The position numbers were made by a program, and so were the translations under genes. From positions 1 through 43,555 of the forward strand of contig JAGOJU010000026.1 in the NCBI GenBank assembly GCA_017994935.1: a stretch of DNA of 43,555 bases, read 5' to 3'. Position 1 is the first letter of the stretch, and the number at the start of each line of letters is the position of its first letter. Below, one piece after another: positions 42,245 to 43,555 of the stretch. The notes under the pieces were generated by a model. That model did not search any database. It was given only the letters and a program-made list of their open reading frames with translations, and was not told the DNA's origin. Source of the DNA: Opitutaceae bacterium (GTDB lineage: Bacteria > Verrucomicrobiota > Verrucomicrobiia > Opitutales > Opitutaceae).

Positions 42245-42562
42245 TCAGTCGTCGATGGAAAATTGTCCGAATGCGGATACCTCCGGCGGGCGCCACCAGA
42301 GCATGGAAGGTTTCGTGTTTTCCGGCCGGTCAACATCAGTCCAGCCGATATTCAGGCGGAAACCCGATACGCCAGCCGGCAGGCTGAGGACAAAATGCGC
42401 ACTCATGCCCGCATTGTTCTCCCGCGCCTGGCAAAATATGTTCCTTGAGCTTTTCCCCACCACCGCCTCCAGGGTGGTCGTTACATCAGAAATTTGCAGA
42501 ACAACGACGATCCTGTCCTGCAGCTCCCCGGCATTCGCGCCTGTAACTAAACACAGCGTCAT
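42245..42562 (-). pseudogene. C-terminal remnant of a sugar-binding-type protein, cut by the IS630 insertion
   Basis: A 105-codon frame ends in GFRLNIGWTDVDRPENTKP and SMLWWRPPEVSAFGQFSIDD. This resembles the last strands of a carbohydrate-binding (CBM9-like) domain, in which a DxD pair and tryptophans near the end are typical. The frame hits a stop three codons before its first ATG, right at the probable edge of the IS630-family element. The beginning of the gene is therefore probably on the far side of the element, outside the window. It is on the same strand as the receptor and glycosidase genes. The family call is tentative. Confidence 0.5.
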
Positions 42563-42580
42563 AAATAATTAGACATGTTG

Positions 42581-43087
42581 TTAGACAGAGCACAGACGGC
42601 GCAAGACCTTGCTTGGACGGTTCCAGGCAGTGAACTGAGCATCGACGATTTTGGTGAGTTCATCGAGTGTGGGAAAGTGTCGGTTGTGCAGCCAGAGTCT
42701 GCGCAAGAGTTTCCAGACCCGTTCAATTGGGTTGAGCTGGGGACTATAAGGGGGAAGAAAGAGCAAGACGAAGTGGGGCTCTTGTTTGCGCCGCCATTCG
42801 GCGTGAAGAGTGGCGTGGTGGTATTTAGCGTTGTCGATGATGACAATAACGCGTCGGCCGGTACGACGGCTCTCCCGACGCAATTGACGCAGGAATGTCC
42901 AGCAGGTTTGGGCATCAAAGCGGCCTTCCGGTTTGGAGGTGACCAGGCGTCCATCGCGAACACGCACTGCACCGAAGTAACTGATAGACTTGCGAGTCGG
43001 AGCGTGGCGGCAGACCGGATCTCGGATTTCTGGAGGCACCCACATCCGACAGCGGCTACCGTGCTGTTGGAAATGGACCTCGTCCAT
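42581..43087 (-). CDS. IS630 transposase, C-terminal (catalytic) part, orfB
   Basis: This 168-residue part carries the DDE catalytic core. The first Asp is in MDEVHFQQHGSRCRMWV, the second in VIIDNAKYHHA and the Glu in LPPYSPQLNPIERVWKLLRR. The frame is open further upstream to about 43140 (KLQRLAARGKIDLWA precedes the ATG), so the real protein is made by joining it to the N-terminal part through the A8 run at 43140-43147. The ATG at 43087 is only the first ATG of the frame. All three catalytic residues are intact. Confidence 0.85.
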   Translation of the reverse strand: MDEVHFQQHGSRCRMWVPPEIRDPVCRHAPTRKSISYFGAVRVRDGRLVTSKPEGRFDAQTCWTFLRQLRRESRRTGRRVIVIIDNAKYHHATLHAEWRRKQEPHFVLLFLPPYSPQLNPIERVWKLLRRLWLHNRHFPTLDELTKIVDAQFTAWNRPSKVLRRLCSV

Positions 43088-43103
43088 GGCCCACAGGTCG
43101 ATC

Positions 43104-43555
43104 TTACCTCTTGCTGCGAGGCGCTGGAGTTTTTTTTACTATGGCCTGCTCGATCGGATCGGCGTGAGCAATTTCCGGGCGGGGTTTGCGAAGGCGAAAT
43201 CCGAGTTGCCGAAACAATCGCTGGCACTGTCGGGCTCGCAGGACGATGCCAAATCGTTTGTCGAGGAAACTCGACAGCAGGGGGCCGTCCCAGAGTTGGG
43301 CCGCTAACCCAAAATCGGCCGGGCTCTTCCTCAAAGCACTCTCCACTTGCTTCATCTCGACCTGTCCCAATCGGGATCGTCGCCCTCGCCCCTCTTGATC
43401 GTTCAGGCCGGCGAAGCCGTACCTCTCGAAGCGGGTCACCCAATTCGCGATCGTGCCGTGGGAATCCCCGAGCCTCTCGGCCACCTGTCGACAACTCATT
43501 CCCTCCGCTACCAGCAACACCCCGTGCAACCGATGGTCGTAGCGCGCATCGGCAT
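43104..43555 (-). CDS. IS630 transposase, N-terminal DNA-binding part, orfA (partial)
   Basis: This frame reaches the window edge without a start (ARYDHRLHGVLLVAEGMSC, then RQVAERLGDSHGTIANWVTR). The product is the helix-turn-helix DNA-binding half of an IS630 transposase, followed by the winged-helix linker region with GRRSRLGQVEM and the stretch FRLRKPRPEIAHADPIEQAIVKK. It passes the A8 run and stops 12 codons later. The catalytic half continues in the +1 frame, so a frameshift or transcript slippage is needed for a full transposase. Confidence 0.85.
   Translation of the reverse strand, partial: ADARYDHRLHGVLLVAEGMSCRQVAERLGDSHGTIANWVTRFERYGFAGLNDQEGRGRRSRLGQVEMKQVESALRKSPADFGLAAQLWDGPLLSSFLDKRFGIVLRARQCQRLFRQLGFRLRKPRPEIAHADPIEQAIVKKTPAPRSKR

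Larger units (their letters stand above)
42566..43555 (-). mobile_element. IS630-family insertion sequence (right part outside window)
   Basis: Two consecutive minus-strand frames encode an IS630-type transposase. The left edge probably lies around 42566-42590, where TTAGACA occurs twice (TTAGACATGTTGTTAGACA) just outside the transposase stop, next to TA dinucleotides. IS630 elements duplicate a target TA. The other terminus is beyond the window end, so the inverted repeats cannot be paired. The element separates the sugar-binding remnant from its missing upstream part. Confidence 0.75.

Noticed and set aside
1..43555. CRISPR arrays, rRNA genes or prophage modules
   Set aside because: No regularly spaced repeats, rRNA-like stretches or phage structural genes were seen when reading the whole window.

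Overview
The window looks like a chromosomal segment of a GC-rich Gram-negative bacterium of the Verrucomicrobiota, most likely family Opitutaceae. This is inference from gene content. The signs are a TonB-dependent receptor with the plug entry TPFVVSSDRDNGY, the N-terminally extended signal peptidase I, the panB-coaBC-coaX-panD order, and a metal ABC operon with a permease-repressor fusion like that of the related Chlamydiae. KDO synthesis (kdsB), a PagL-like lipid A deacylase and TonB parts show that there is an LPS outer membrane. Several starts lack a clear Shine-Dalgarno sequence.

Layout. 1-294: tail of a TonB-type protein and tRNA-Ala(GGC). 434-4638: fabD, lepA and lepB on the plus strand. 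4922-8164: minus-strand cluster fabZ-fabI-oleA-oleB, a head-to-head olefin/lipid module without oleC or oleD beside it. 8327-10544: SPFH-domain protein and zinc-ribbon membrane protein. 10596-13132: mercaptopyruvate sulfurtransferase, PagL-like deacylase and TrhO. 13190-18183: metal ABC operon in the order binding protein, beta-barrel protein, ATPase, permease-DtxR fusion, permease. It is divergent from an orphan iron-type double permease (18286-19980), which is followed by two exporters. 22153-25812: degenerate M50/cNMP-binding membrane protein, response regulator, kdsB and ptsH.

25813-26853: a scar of two mobile-element gene fragments next to tRNA-Asp. 27084-28562: secreted glycosidase-like protein. 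28944-32148: pantothenate/CoA operon panB-coaBC-coaX-panD. 32253-35096: ECF sigma factor, small membrane protein (possible anti-sigma) and an RDD membrane protein with a bactofilin-like region. 35372-42562: carbohydrate locus with a six-hairpin glycosidase, a TonB-dependent receptor and the tail of a sugar-binding protein. The tail is cut off by an IS630-family element that runs off the end of the window.

The most striking system is the metal operon. Its middle permease carries a complete DtxR/MntR-like C-terminal region with its metal ligands, in the same gene order as chlamydial ytgABCD, and a TTAG-N6-CTAA inverted repeat lies in the divergent promoter region. Second is the fabZ-fabI-oleA-oleB cluster. 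Third is the response regulator paired with a pseudo-protease/cyclic-nucleotide-binding membrane protein.
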